Assembly (NCBI GenBank): GCA_902601345.1
Contig: CACKMK010000001.1
Span: 62,001 to 126,000, forward strand
DNA length: 64,000 bases
Direction of reading: 5' to 3'
Source: an uncultured Candidatus Poseidoniales archaeon
Lineage (GTDB): Archaea > Thermoplasmatota > Poseidoniia > Poseidoniales > Thalassarchaeaceae
Shown: piece after piece, positions 7,880 through 16,793 of the stretch
Numbering within the stretch: position 1 is the stretch's first letter
Layout: each line of letters opens with the position of its first letter
Notes under the pieces: model-generated
Told to the model about the DNA's origin: nothing
The model's database searches: none
Seen by the model: only the letters and a program-made list of their open reading frames with translations
Position numbers and translations under genes: made by a program

Positions 7880-8902
7880 ATGCGTGTGAGCGTAAGTCGC
7901 GCCTTCATATGCCTTATCGTAGTCGCTGCGGTGTCAATTCCTGCTCTCGGAATGAGCAATGGTCCAGGGGCTTACAATTCCAACGATGAGTTGACCGTAA
8001 AGTACGGTTGCTCCTGCCATAACAACGGCGCACCATCAGATAGAGCAGTTGTAATGGTCACGGGTGTGCCCCTTATGTACGAGCAATCCGAGAGTTACCA
8101 ACTCACTATCAGGGTAGCCGATTCCCTTACACTATCGGGCGGTGAAGGCAACACACAAGCCGGTTTCCTGCTTTCTTCCGACTCAATTGGCAACTTCACT
8201 TGGCAAGATGACCAGGATATTCGTTACGCAGAGGGCCGAGCCGATGACGTTTCACACTCTGATACGGATCCCGATGGATTATGGGTATTGACATGGACCG
8301 CTCCCGATGACGACATGGGGATAGTACAATTTTGGATAGCCGGAAATTCAGTAGATGGAGGGGGGATACCCGACGAGATGGATTACTGGAATGTCCTGTC
8401 TTTCTCGATCAACCCACCTGGCACTATAACCACTGATGAGAGCGGATCAACCTTGGAAACCCGAACCATCTCTGTTGGAACCTATGACTCTCTATTCCTA
8501 CTAGAAGTGTCCGAAGATCAGCTCGAAAAGGAACGTCAGGACGCAATATCCCAAAGGGTGTTCTCGCAAGGTAACCTGTTCTACTGGACTAGCCTAACTG
8601 CACTTATAGTAGGGGCCGTCTTTCAAAAAGAGATTCTCGAACGTAGATATGATGATGGACCAGAATTTTTGGCAAGCGAACTCGCCTATCCCCAAGGTTT
8701 CCGTCGGTCGTTCGGCTGTTTGCTATCGTTCTACCTAGGCGTCAGATGGGCTAGCTCCGATAGCCCCATTGTTTTCCAGGGTGTAGATTTCACAGACTTT
8801 GCCACCGGTACAGCCTTCTTCGTCAGTGCATGGGCTGCTTATGGTGTGTATAGAACGGTTCTTGCAGCCAGAACCTTGCCCGATGCGAAGGATGTATTGT
8901 GA
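7880..8902 (+). CDS. Secreted/membrane protein with CSCH motif (choice-of-anchor V-like)
   Basis: A 340-residue protein. An N-terminal signal peptide or anchor covers residues 1-24. It is followed by a C44-S-C46-H47 motif and a beta-rich domain of about 150 residues ending in a WTAPDDDMGIVQFWIAG segment, the pattern of choice-of-anchor V domains, often found beside c-type cytochrome modules. CSCH is not a standard CxxCH heme site, so heme binding is uncertain. Two or three hydrophobic helices follow at the C-terminus (about 232-330). The stop overlaps the tatC-like gene by 4 bases. Likely exported and membrane-bound; function unknown. Confidence 0.7.
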   Translation: MRVSVSRAFICLIVVAAVSIPALGMSNGPGAYNSNDELTVKYGCSCHNNGAPSDRAVVMVTGVPLMYEQSESYQLTIRVADSLTLSGGEGNTQAGFLLSSDSIGNFTWQDDQDIRYAEGRADDVSHSDTDPDGLWVLTWTAPDDDMGIVQFWIAGNSVDGGGIPDEMDYWNVLSFSINPPGTITTDESGSTLETRTISVGTYDSLFLLEVSEDQLEKERQDAISQRVFSQGNLFYWTSLTALIVGAVFQKEILERRYDDGPEFLASELAYPQGFRRSFGCLLSFYLGVRWASSDSPIVFQGVDFTDFATGTAFFVSAWAAYGVYRTVLAARTLPDAKDVL

Positions 8903-9639
8903 CTAGCGAATTAGCCGACGTCCTCCCTAACTGGGATATTCAAGAGCACCTCAGAGAGCTCAATACAATAGCCCGGAGAATCTCATTCACATTGATCATC
9001 GTCTGTATATTCTGGTCCTTATCTATAGATAATATGATGACTAACTGGTTAAGTGTTTTACCTTTGGAAACTGGTCCTAATAACGAGAACATGTCCATCT
9101 ATGGGCCGTACGAATGGCTACAGTTGAGGTGGGCCGCTGTGATCCTCCTAGGATTGTTGTCACTGTTGCCATTAATCTCGATACAGGCTTATTTGTTCGC
9201 TAGGCCGGGACTCTATCCATCAGAGCGCAATTGGCTGATATCCGTACTTATCCTCACGACAACTATCACCCCATTGGTCATATTCCTAATATGGTATCAG
9301 GGCCTAACCATCCTGTTTGAGTTATCTGAAGCATCAGGCAGGCCAGATGGCGTACTTGTTAGATACGACGCCTCCTCTATCTTCTCCATAGGTTTGGCAC
9401 TTTCATGGGTACTTGTGATCTGGTCAGTGACAACTATTTTTCTCTCACTAACGAAAATATATGGCATGATAAACAACGGCGAGATCAGGTTCAGGAAGCG
9501 CTTACTAGCAATTTCAACAGGTGTGATAATTCTAACTTTACCCATCGAATTTGATGGATTGAAGATTATGATTGCAATCCTTTCAGCGATATTATCCGAT
9601 TTCGTATCAAACTCCATGCCCGTCAGAATCATAACTTAG
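8899..9639 (+). CDS. tatC: TatC-like Sec-independent translocase, divergent
   Basis: A 246-residue polytopic membrane protein with about six helices. Near the N-terminus it has EHLRELNTIARRI, the TatC signature region (E-x-L-x-E-L-R-x-R). The first cytoplasmic loop reads FARPGLYPSERNW, matching the F-x-x-P-x-L-x-x-x-E-R motif of TatC. Helix positions and length agree with the family, but overall similarity is weak. TatC binds twin-arginine signals of folded exported proteins; no TatA is seen in the window. GTG start at 8899 overlaps the preceding stop (GTGA), so the pair is translationally coupled. Confidence 0.75.
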   Translation: MTSELADVLPNWDIQEHLRELNTIARRISFTLIIVCIFWSLSIDNMMTNWLSVLPLETGPNNENMSIYGPYEWLQLRWAAVILLGLLSLLPLISIQAYLFARPGLYPSERNWLISVLILTTTITPLVIFLIWYQGLTILFELSEASGRPDGVLVRYDASSIFSIGLALSWVLVIWSVTTIFLSLTKIYGMINNGEIRFRKRLLAISTGVIILTLPIEFDGLKIMIAILSAILSDFVSNSMPVRIIT

Positions 9640-9714
9640 AATGACAATCAAACTTGACTCAATGAGATAACATCTGGGGATTGACTTGAAAGCATTAGAT
9701 ACCGGCCAAAAGGT

Positions 9715-11682
9715 GTGAGCAAAATAACATCAGGTAATATTTTCCGAATTCTTTCTGTTATCATGCTATTGATATCTTCATCGTTCGTGTACATTAATTC
9801 TGAATCGGTTAATGACGCCATATCATCAACAGTCGAAACGAGAAATGATAATGAAAATGCATTAATAGGACTCGCAGAAAAAGAGTTCTGGCCGGTGCTA
9901 AGAGTCAGTTTTCCTGCCAAGCCCTTTCCTAACTCACTACTGGGGGATTTGTTTGAAGGGAATAATTCAGCACAACAATACATCTCCGAGATGAGCGGCG
10001 GTGATTCTCAGTTGACCACGACTATAGTTGGAGAGACGTGGGCATCACCATACTTGGAATCTCACTGGGGAACAGATTCCGAAACTGAGAGAGACACCGG
10101 AGCAGACTCAGGAGGGGTTAGAGAATTAGCACGACAAGCGATAATCAGTACATTTCAGGACCAAGATATCTCCCAGTGGGATCTTGATGGCGATTTCATT
10201 GTTGACAGGCTACTCATACTTCACTCTGGACAAGCTCAAGAAGAGGGCGGGCCATCTACAACCATTTGGAGCCACTTCTCAGCATTTTACGAACCCGTAG
10301 CGGTCGGCGAGTATACATTCGAACACTACACGATGGCCTCAGTACATGGAGGCCTCGGAGTATTAGTCCACGAAATGCTCCATCAGATGGGTGCCGTAGA
10401 TTTGTACGATGTCCATAGCGATGCACCTACGAGAAACTGGCATGGACTAGGTGACTGGGACGTAATGGCTAGTGGAAATTGGGTAGAGGATGGCTCTAAG
10501 CCAACGCTACCCTCATCCTCCACACTCGAACTAATTGATGCCATAGATCCAATTGAGCCCAGTTTAATCTCTGATGGAAACTTTTCCCTGGAACCACTGT
10601 CCAATGGCGGTAATCCACTAAAGATTGAGATAGCCCCGCAAGAGTATATCTGGATTACACTCAGGTCGAATACTGGTTTCGACAAGGGTTTGCCTGGGCA
10701 CGGCATACTAGTCGAACAGCAGGATCTCAATTTCGGAGACGTGTCTTCTAACCTAGTGAATACAGATCCAACAAAACCATGGGTTAAGATTGTTGAAGCA
10801 GATGGAGATGACGCTCTATTGAGGGCTAGAGACTATGGTTCAGCAGGCGATGTTTTCGATGTTGGTGATAGATTCGGCCATACTGGAAAGAAGATTTGGG
10901 ACAATCACGGGAGACTTGTCCAATGGACAGTTAATGTCATAGATATTAGTGAGGATTCCGCAGTAATCGATTTCGATTTCGTTGGTGATGCGAACTCTGC
11001 ACTAACTATGCCCCGGAATCCTATAGTGGTTCTAAATGATGAGCCAATCATTGCAGATATGTTAACCACCGACAAATGTGTGGTGGAAGTTGATATTTCA
11101 TCAACAGGCGGAGTTGTTGTCCCTCCTCACAATAGCAACTCTACCAGGATTCAATTAATCGAAATAACAAACTCTTCTTCTTCCAAGGGGACGATTGAAG
11201 GAACTATTGGTTGCCAGGATCGCCCGAAGAACACAGTTTCCATTGATTGGATCGTAGTAAACCATAGGCTATCGACAGAGGATATAGTATCAACCGTACC
11301 TTGGGACTTAGAATCTACCATTGCTCTATATCCAGAATCACTCGGTTCCGGTCCCAGGACTTACAGCAGTATCACGATCGAAGGTGCCGCTGGAAGAATT
11401 GCCGAACCACTAACCAAAGGAACGTTCTATCCCGGGGACGCGATCGAATTACGAATTACCCCAGATGGACTTCTGGAGCCGAGGATGATTGCAAAGGGGG
11501 AGCTTGTCATTCTAGACTCGGATAACATAGAACAAAGAGTCCCTTTCCAATTAACCGCAGAAGGAGATCTGCCTTTCGGACCATTAAACTGGCTGGCAAT
11601 TCCTTCCAATGCAATTTCAATCGTTCTTATCTTGATGGCGTTATCCCTAGCGACTGGTAACAGGCAGAACAGGCAAAATTAG
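9715..11682 (+). CDS. Secreted M6-like metalloprotease, membrane-anchored
   Basis: A 655-residue protein with an N-terminal signal/anchor (about residues 7-28) and a C-terminal membrane helix (about 625-648). The zinc site is VHEMLHQMGAVDLYD (HExxHxxGxxDLYD), and about 40 residues later GDWDVMASGNW provides the Met-turn, as in M6 (immune inhibitor A-like) peptidases. The region after about 300 is beta-rich and may be a binding or folding domain. Probably an extracellular protease acting on protein particles; substrate unknown. GTG start at 9715. The 3' end overlaps the convergent endA by 4 bases. Confidence 0.83.
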   Translation: MSKITSGNIFRILSVIMLLISSSFVYINSESVNDAISSTVETRNDNENALIGLAEKEFWPVLRVSFPAKPFPNSLLGDLFEGNNSAQQYISEMSGGDSQLTTTIVGETWASPYLESHWGTDSETERDTGADSGGVRELARQAIISTFQDQDISQWDLDGDFIVDRLLILHSGQAQEEGGPSTTIWSHFSAFYEPVAVGEYTFEHYTMASVHGGLGVLVHEMLHQMGAVDLYDVHSDAPTRNWHGLGDWDVMASGNWVEDGSKPTLPSSSTLELIDAIDPIEPSLISDGNFSLEPLSNGGNPLKIEIAPQEYIWITLRSNTGFDKGLPGHGILVEQQDLNFGDVSSNLVNTDPTKPWVKIVEADGDDALLRARDYGSAGDVFDVGDRFGHTGKKIWDNHGRLVQWTVNVIDISEDSAVIDFDFVGDANSALTMPRNPIVVLNDEPIIADMLTTDKCVVEVDISSTGGVVVPPHNSNSTRIQLIEITNSSSSKGTIEGTIGCQDRPKNTVSIDWIVVNHRLSTEDIVSTVPWDLESTIALYPESLGSGPRTYSSITIEGAAGRIAEPLTKGTFYPGDAIELRITPDGLLEPRMIAKGELVILDSDNIEQRVPFQLTAEGDLPFGPLNWLAIPSNAISIVLILMALSLATGNRQNRQN

Positions 11683-12749
11683 TGCCTGACAGGATTACTC
11701 CATCTTGAATCGGAGGGAGGCCTGGATATTTGCAGGTATCTCCACCCGTTTCCACGTTCGTTTATTGGGTATAGCCAATGCTTGTTTACGCCTGAGGCCA
11801 ACCTCGATGAGAGACAGGCCTCGGCCCAGTTCTTCGGATTATCTGATGATGGGTCTACTACTAACCAAGGAGCGTGCCCTTCCCCTACATCTGAGGGGTA
11901 GCATCTCCACTTCGTCCCGTACTTGAAACCAGACCTAGTGTTCAGACCTCTTTTCCAAAGATCGAGAACTATACTAGACGATAGCGACATGTTCTCGGTG
12001 TCCTGATTCGTTACGGATTGGACAACCTCGTATTCGATATTATCGAGCTGTCTGCCGCCATGTACTGGCAATCCAATAGCATCGAATGCCCAATCTCCGT
12101 CTTGGATAATGAATACTCCATCTTCTCCTAAATCAATTGATTTAAGCCTCGAAATCCTCTGAAGATCATTAAATTCTGGTGGACGCAGTATTCCAGTTGG
12201 ATTAGATTCAGATATACGATAAGTGACTACAGACTTTTCCTCATCCACGACAAGAACCTCTGAGATCCTATCCTTCGAATATACCTCATTTGACCACTTA
12301 AGCAATGACTCTAACGAATGAGATTGATCGGAATTACCATTCAATAATTCACTCGAATTGAACCAAATAACTTCTGAGTCTGGGTCATCTCTAGAAGGGT
12401 GTTTATCTGATGCCCACCTTATGCCCCATGAATTTGAATCATCTAATCCCAATTTAGAGAAGTTATCCCGGAGTACAACTTTGTTACCGGGAACTCTTAA
12501 TGCTTCTAGAATCGCATATTCCTGTATTATTGACGGTTCATACATCAGTCTCTCATTTACCCATTCCAACATGGCATTGTCATCTGGAATAAAAGGAAAG
12601 GAAATGCCTCTGTGATTCCTTGAGAATATGACTTCAATGTCAGAAAGCGCTAATCCACCTCCATCGACAAGGGCCCCTATAGCCGATTTCTCCCATAATC
12701 TACTATACGCTGGTCCATCGAAAACCCAGCATTTCCCGGTCCACTCCAT
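11679..12749 (-). CDS. endA: tRNA-splicing endonuclease
   Basis: A 356-residue archaeal tRNA-intron endonuclease, which cuts bulge-helix-bulge introns. The catalytic domain is at the C-terminus: FKYGTKWRCYP with Tyr284, GHAPWLVVDP with His292 and LASGVNKHW with Lys323, the conserved Tyr-His-Lys triad. The length, about twice that of single-unit enzymes, fits the two-repeat (alpha2) form in which the N-terminal repeat lacks the triad. The N-terminal segment WTGKCWVFDGPAYSRLWEK matches the usual start of the family, supporting the ATG at 12749. Only two bases separate it from the divergent kinase ORF. Confidence 0.88.
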   Translation of the reverse strand: MEWTGKCWVFDGPAYSRLWEKSAIGALVDGGGLALSDIEVIFSRNHRGISFPFIPDDNAMLEWVNERLMYEPSIIQEYAILEALRVPGNKVVLRDNFSKLGLDDSNSWGIRWASDKHPSRDDPDSEVIWFNSSELLNGNSDQSHSLESLLKWSNEVYSKDRISEVLVVDEEKSVVTYRISESNPTGILRPPEFNDLQRISRLKSIDLGEDGVFIIQDGDWAFDAIGLPVHGGRQLDNIEYEVVQSVTNQDTENMSLSSSIVLDLWKRGLNTRSGFKYGTKWRCYPSDVGEGHAPWLVVDPSSDNPKNWAEACLSSRLASGVNKHWLYPINERGNGWRYLQISRPPSDSRWSNPVRH

Positions 12750-12751
12750 GT

Positions 12752-13873
12752 ATGAACGGGGACGCTGTCAAATTAGACGCTATCCCCAAATATCATCCGT
12801 GTGACCTCCGTGGGATCAATGTGACCGAAGACACTGACGAAAGAAGACAGGAAAGCCTCAAGACTCTGCGTAATCTTTTGAAATCAATAGATGGACAGAA
12901 GGTGACACTTATTGGTGACACAATGCTCGATAGATATCACCACGGTTTTGCAAATAATTTGAACTCTACAGCCCCAGTTCCAGTGCTAAAGATAACCCAT
13001 TCCGAGGAGTCTCCGGGTGCATCTGCACATATAGCCATAGGACTGTCTTCATTCGGGATGAGGGTCTCATTCCATACTGCGCTAGGCGATGATTCTGAGG
13101 GCGAGTCGATAATTTCTAAACTTAAAGAATTCAATATTTCGACGGATAAGGTAAGCATCATCCCATCCAGGGAGACTCTTACGAAGATTCGATTCTTTGG
13201 CAGTAGAGAGAGCCTTCTCGAAAGAGGGCAAATACTTCTCCAGGCGGATCGAGGTACCAACGAACCCGTAGATGCCGATATCTCTTCTGAGCTCGCGGCT
13301 TCTGCAATAGAAGATTTAGATGATAGTTGTGCCTTGGTTATTTCTGACTACGACAAGGGAGTCGTTACTATCGAAGAATCTCTTAAATTAATTTCCAGGG
13401 CTAATGTAATTGGGATTCCAGTGATAGTCGATCCCAAACTAACCGGCCTGGAAAAGAGCCGAGGCGCATCGGTTGTGATTTTTGAGAAGAGGGGTATGTC
13501 CCTTTTATCTCGCCGAATCGGATCTGACATAGAGGAAGCGGCCCAAAATATGTTGGTTGAGTATTCATGGGAAGGAATCCTTGTACTGGGAGGGATTAAC
13601 GGCGTCCAATTGTATCAGCGTGATTCTGAATCGATCCTAATACCATGCATGGCACCTGCTGCAGAACAGCAGATCGGAATGCATGATGCAGCTGCAACAT
13701 CTCTTGCAGCAGCTCTGGGCTCAGGTCTATCCCTCTATGATGCGGCATTGCTAGCATCAGCAGCCTGCGAATGCGTCCTTTCAGCTAGTACGGCAAAGGA
13801 GTATATTGATCGAGATACACTAGGACTATGGCTCGATGAGCTTTCATGGCAAATGAGGATATCTGATAGATAG
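12752..13873 (+). CDS. PfkB-family sugar kinase, HldE/RfaE N-domain-like
   Basis: A protein of up to 373 residues. The segments VTLIGDTMLDRY and TAPVPVLKI near the start of the domain and a C-terminal ATP-site region match heptose-7-phosphate kinase-like (RfaE/HldE kinase domain) members of the PfkB family. The usual GAGD anion-hole motif is replaced by GMHD, keeping the catalytic Asp. It lacks the nucleotidyltransferase domain of bifunctional HldE. The ATG at 12752 is two bases from the divergent endA start; a GTG at 12821 would leave room for a promoter and removes 23 residues that have no family match. Substrate, possibly a surface-glycan sugar phosphate, is inferred. Confidence 0.75.
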   Translation: MNGDAVKLDAIPKYHPCDLRGINVTEDTDERRQESLKTLRNLLKSIDGQKVTLIGDTMLDRYHHGFANNLNSTAPVPVLKITHSEESPGASAHIAIGLSSFGMRVSFHTALGDDSEGESIISKLKEFNISTDKVSIIPSRETLTKIRFFGSRESLLERGQILLQADRGTNEPVDADISSELAASAIEDLDDSCALVISDYDKGVVTIEESLKLISRANVIGIPVIVDPKLTGLEKSRGASVVIFEKRGMSLLSRRIGSDIEEAAQNMLVEYSWEGILVLGGINGVQLYQRDSESILIPCMAPAAEQQIGMHDAAATSLAAALGSGLSLYDAALLASAACECVLSASTAKEYIDRDTLGLWLDELSWQMRISDR

Positions 13874-13898
13874 AAACATGATTGCATGAGATTGAATA

Positions 13899-15434
13899 GT
13901 GTTGATTAACGCCGTGACCACGAGAGCCATGCTGAATACACGCAATCGAGGCTCTGCCGTCTTAGTGATCCTATTACTTGCTTTGAATATACCAGCATTA
14001 AATTCCAAGGCGGAAAATGACTTTCCCGCTACGCTTAGCATAGATGTAGAAGACGGTACCGTCATTGATGAAGAATTCATATTCACAGCTTTATTCATTG
14101 ATGAATTGGAACCCCATTCCGCAAGTTGGGAGTTGTCAGACTCTACCTCAACCAGGCACTACGTACCGGTATCTAAATTCCATCAAGGTGTTACTTCTGG
14201 CCCAGTAACTGAATGGACATTCGATATCGTCATCTCCCCCGAAACAATAGGCTCATGCTCATGCATCCTGGTCGTGAGCATAATTGACTCGGAGGGAGTC
14301 CATCTTGTAGAGTCTGCAAGTATTTTCATTCGAATCCTTGGTGTTACTGATGAGTCATTTTCTCCAACCCTGCATATCCATGAAACCGGATTGGATTATT
14401 GGCATAGTGAATCATATGCCCTAGACGCGTTGTCTTCAACCATAGATGGAACTATACCAGCATTCTCTACAATAATTCGCCCTTCAAGTACAATTAAGTG
14501 CACCTATGGGGGGATTGAGGACGAAGATTCACTTTATGCGGTTAATTACAACTCAACTCCGCACTCGAGCCTATCCGAAACCACGTGGGACGGCGATACT
14601 CTAAATTTCGATATAGACCTGGTCGACTTCGATGATGGATGGCACGACATAATAATATTCGCTCAATCCGAAATCGAAGATCCAACGTATTCCCACGATT
14701 GTATAAGTATCAAGATCGATAACACCCCTCCTAGAATAGTATTGAATGTTCCAAAAGAGCTACCCGAAGGTACGGATATGATATACTTAGATGCCTCTTC
14801 AACCTTCGACGAATACTGGGGAATACAAGGACTAACATACACCTGGTCAATAAAAAGGTCTGGAGGCTCAGGTGAAGGAATAAATCAGGTTTTTAGTGGT
14901 CCCGATTACCGGTCAATTGAACTCGATATAGTTAGCTCAGGAGTTTACAACGTTACACTATCTGTATCTGATAATGCGGGGAATATGGGCCTCTCAACTA
15001 CTACGCTGGAGATTGTCAACATGGCTCCAATAGCACGCCTGACCATTGATGGAGAGGATTATTTTGACAAGGATCAAGTTACTCTATATCCAGACTCTGC
15101 GATTTTTGTCGATGCCTCGTCGTCCACAGACACCTCGAACGATATAGATGGACTCAGATATGTTTGGAGAGTTGACAATGTCCCGACCTATGAGGGCTCT
15201 TCTAGATCTATATCATGGCCCGATGGAGTGGACGACAATAGCTTCGTACTATCGATTGAAGTAATTGACGACGACTCTGAGTCATCTATGATCTCAGTTA
15301 CCGTAGTTGATAATAGTGAGTCCGGTAATCCTCCCCTTTCAATACTAATTCTGATTATTTCTGGTAGCTTCTTGTCATATTCTCTGTTCAGAAGATCGAA
15401 ATCAGAGGATTCAGAAATTCCCAAGTGGAACTAA
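13899..15434 (+). CDS. Membrane-anchored surface protein with PKD-like repeats
   Basis: A protein of up to 511 residues. A signal peptide is clear if translation starts at ATG 13929 (short basic N-region, then AVLVILLLALNIPALN); the GTG at 13899 adds ten residues. The body is beta-rich and Ser/Thr/Asp-rich. The second half holds two tandem PKD-like domains (about 285-375 and 380-475), each with LDASST or VDASSST strands and a YxWxI or YVWRV strand. A C-terminal helix (about 478-497) followed by RRSKSED anchors it to the membrane. Probably an adhesion or cell-surface protein; the first 270 residues are unrecognised. Confidence 0.75.
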   Translation: MLINAVTTRAMLNTRNRGSAVLVILLLALNIPALNSKAENDFPATLSIDVEDGTVIDEEFIFTALFIDELEPHSASWELSDSTSTRHYVPVSKFHQGVTSGPVTEWTFDIVISPETIGSCSCILVVSIIDSEGVHLVESASIFIRILGVTDESFSPTLHIHETGLDYWHSESYALDALSSTIDGTIPAFSTIIRPSSTIKCTYGGIEDEDSLYAVNYNSTPHSSLSETTWDGDTLNFDIDLVDFDDGWHDIIIFAQSEIEDPTYSHDCISIKIDNTPPRIVLNVPKELPEGTDMIYLDASSTFDEYWGIQGLTYTWSIKRSGGSGEGINQVFSGPDYRSIELDIVSSGVYNVTLSVSDNAGNMGLSTTTLEIVNMAPIARLTIDGEDYFDKDQVTLYPDSAIFVDASSSTDTSNDIDGLRYVWRVDNVPTYEGSSRSISWPDGVDDNSFVLSIEVIDDDSESSMISVTVVDNSESGNPPLSILILIISGSFLSYSLFRRSKSEDSEIPKWN

Positions 15435-15473
15435 TCCTGAAAAGACCAAAAGGCAGTAATTACAGGGATTTGT

Positions 15474-16793
15474 ATGAGTTTACCTTTCGATAGGGAAGAG
15501 TACCTTCGTCGTCAGGAATCAGTATTCTCTAAATTACCCAAGTCGAGCTTAGCAATCATACCCACAAATGATCGAAAAATACGATCTAATGATGTCGCAT
15601 ATCCATTTAGAGCCAATTCATACATGCTATATCTTTGCGGCTGGGAAGAAGATGAGGGCGTATTGCTAGCAACGAACTCGTCTGGAAAATGGGTAACAAC
15701 ACTGTTTGTACCAGATAGGGATACAACCAAGGAAATATGGGAAGGGATACGTACAGGCGTCGACGGTGCGAAGTCATGGCCAGTTGACCACACCGATTCA
15801 TTAGAAAGGCTTGATTCCTGCATCAAAGAATTAGTTTCGGATAGAATTAGAGTTTTCACAATTCCAGACGCATCCTCCTCAATAGACATAATGTTAGATG
15901 AGAAAACCGAGAGAGAAGACCTACGCCCCTATATCGACACAATTAGAAGGGTCAAATCGGCAAATGAAATCCAATATATGCAAGAGGCCGCATCCATTGC
16001 ATCATCCGCGCATGAGAAGGCAATGCGCCATTCTCGACCCGGCATGGGGGAATGGGAGATCCAGTCCCTGGTCGAAGGCCACTTTTTGTCCTCACTAAGC
16101 CAATGGAGCTTTCCATCAATAGTAGGCGGGGGGGATAACGCAACTGTACTCCATTACAAGAATAACAACCAGGTGATAGGTTCCGGGGATCTTGTACTAG
16201 TGGATGCAGGTTGTGAAGTTAGCGGATATGCGTCAGATATTACTAGAACATGGCCAGTGAATGGGAAGTTTTCCCAACCCCAGAAAGAGATTTACGAACT
16301 TGTTCTAAAGGCGGAACTAGCAGGTATAGAGGCTTGTCAACCGGGAATGCCATGGGTTTCCATGCATGAGGCAGTTTGTGTGACCATAGCAGAGGGACTG
16401 ATAGAACTTGAAGTACTAAACTGCAGTCTAGAAGATGCATTGGGCAGAGTCGCGGGAAAACCCGGTATTTTCGAGGGCCAAATACGAAATTTCTTCATGC
16501 ACGGTACTGGGCATTTTCTAGGATTGGACGTGCATGACGTTGGAGGAGGCCGCCAGGGCGACCCTAACTCCTCTTTCCTACTGGAGCCAGGGATGGTTTT
16601 GACAATCGAGCCGGGCCTCTACTTCGGATCCTGGAGAAATGATATATTAATGCCAGAAAGATACGCAGGTATAGGAATTAGAATAGAGGATGACGTTTTA
16701 GTAACAGAACAAGGACCCTTTGTATTATCATCATCGTGTCCGAAGATGTTAGACGAAATTGAGCAGATAGTGGGGAAGGGTATACATGACTGA
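15474..16793 (+). CDS. pepP: Xaa-Pro aminopeptidase (M24B)
   Basis: A 439-residue M24 metallopeptidase that removes N-terminal residues before proline. The N-terminal creatinase-like domain covers about 1-165. The pita-bread catalytic domain has the five metal ligands: two Asp in VDAGCEVSGYASDITRTWP, His in HGTGHFLGLDVHD, Glu in TIEPGLY and Glu in GIRIEDDVLVTE. Length matches PepP. Its last 8 bases overlap mqnC, so the two genes are co-transcribed, although no metabolic link between them is obvious. It fits a peptide-degrading lifestyle together with the secreted protease upstream. Confidence 0.93.
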   Translation: MSLPFDREEYLRRQESVFSKLPKSSLAIIPTNDRKIRSNDVAYPFRANSYMLYLCGWEEDEGVLLATNSSGKWVTTLFVPDRDTTKEIWEGIRTGVDGAKSWPVDHTDSLERLDSCIKELVSDRIRVFTIPDASSSIDIMLDEKTEREDLRPYIDTIRRVKSANEIQYMQEAASIASSAHEKAMRHSRPGMGEWEIQSLVEGHFLSSLSQWSFPSIVGGGDNATVLHYKNNNQVIGSGDLVLVDAGCEVSGYASDITRTWPVNGKFSQPQKEIYELVLKAELAGIEACQPGMPWVSMHEAVCVTIAEGLIELEVLNCSLEDALGRVAGKPGIFEGQIRNFFMHGTGHFLGLDVHDVGGGRQGDPNSSFLLEPGMVLTIEPGLYFGSWRNDILMPERYAGIGIRIEDDVLVTEQGPFVLSSSCPKMLDEIEQIVGKGIHD

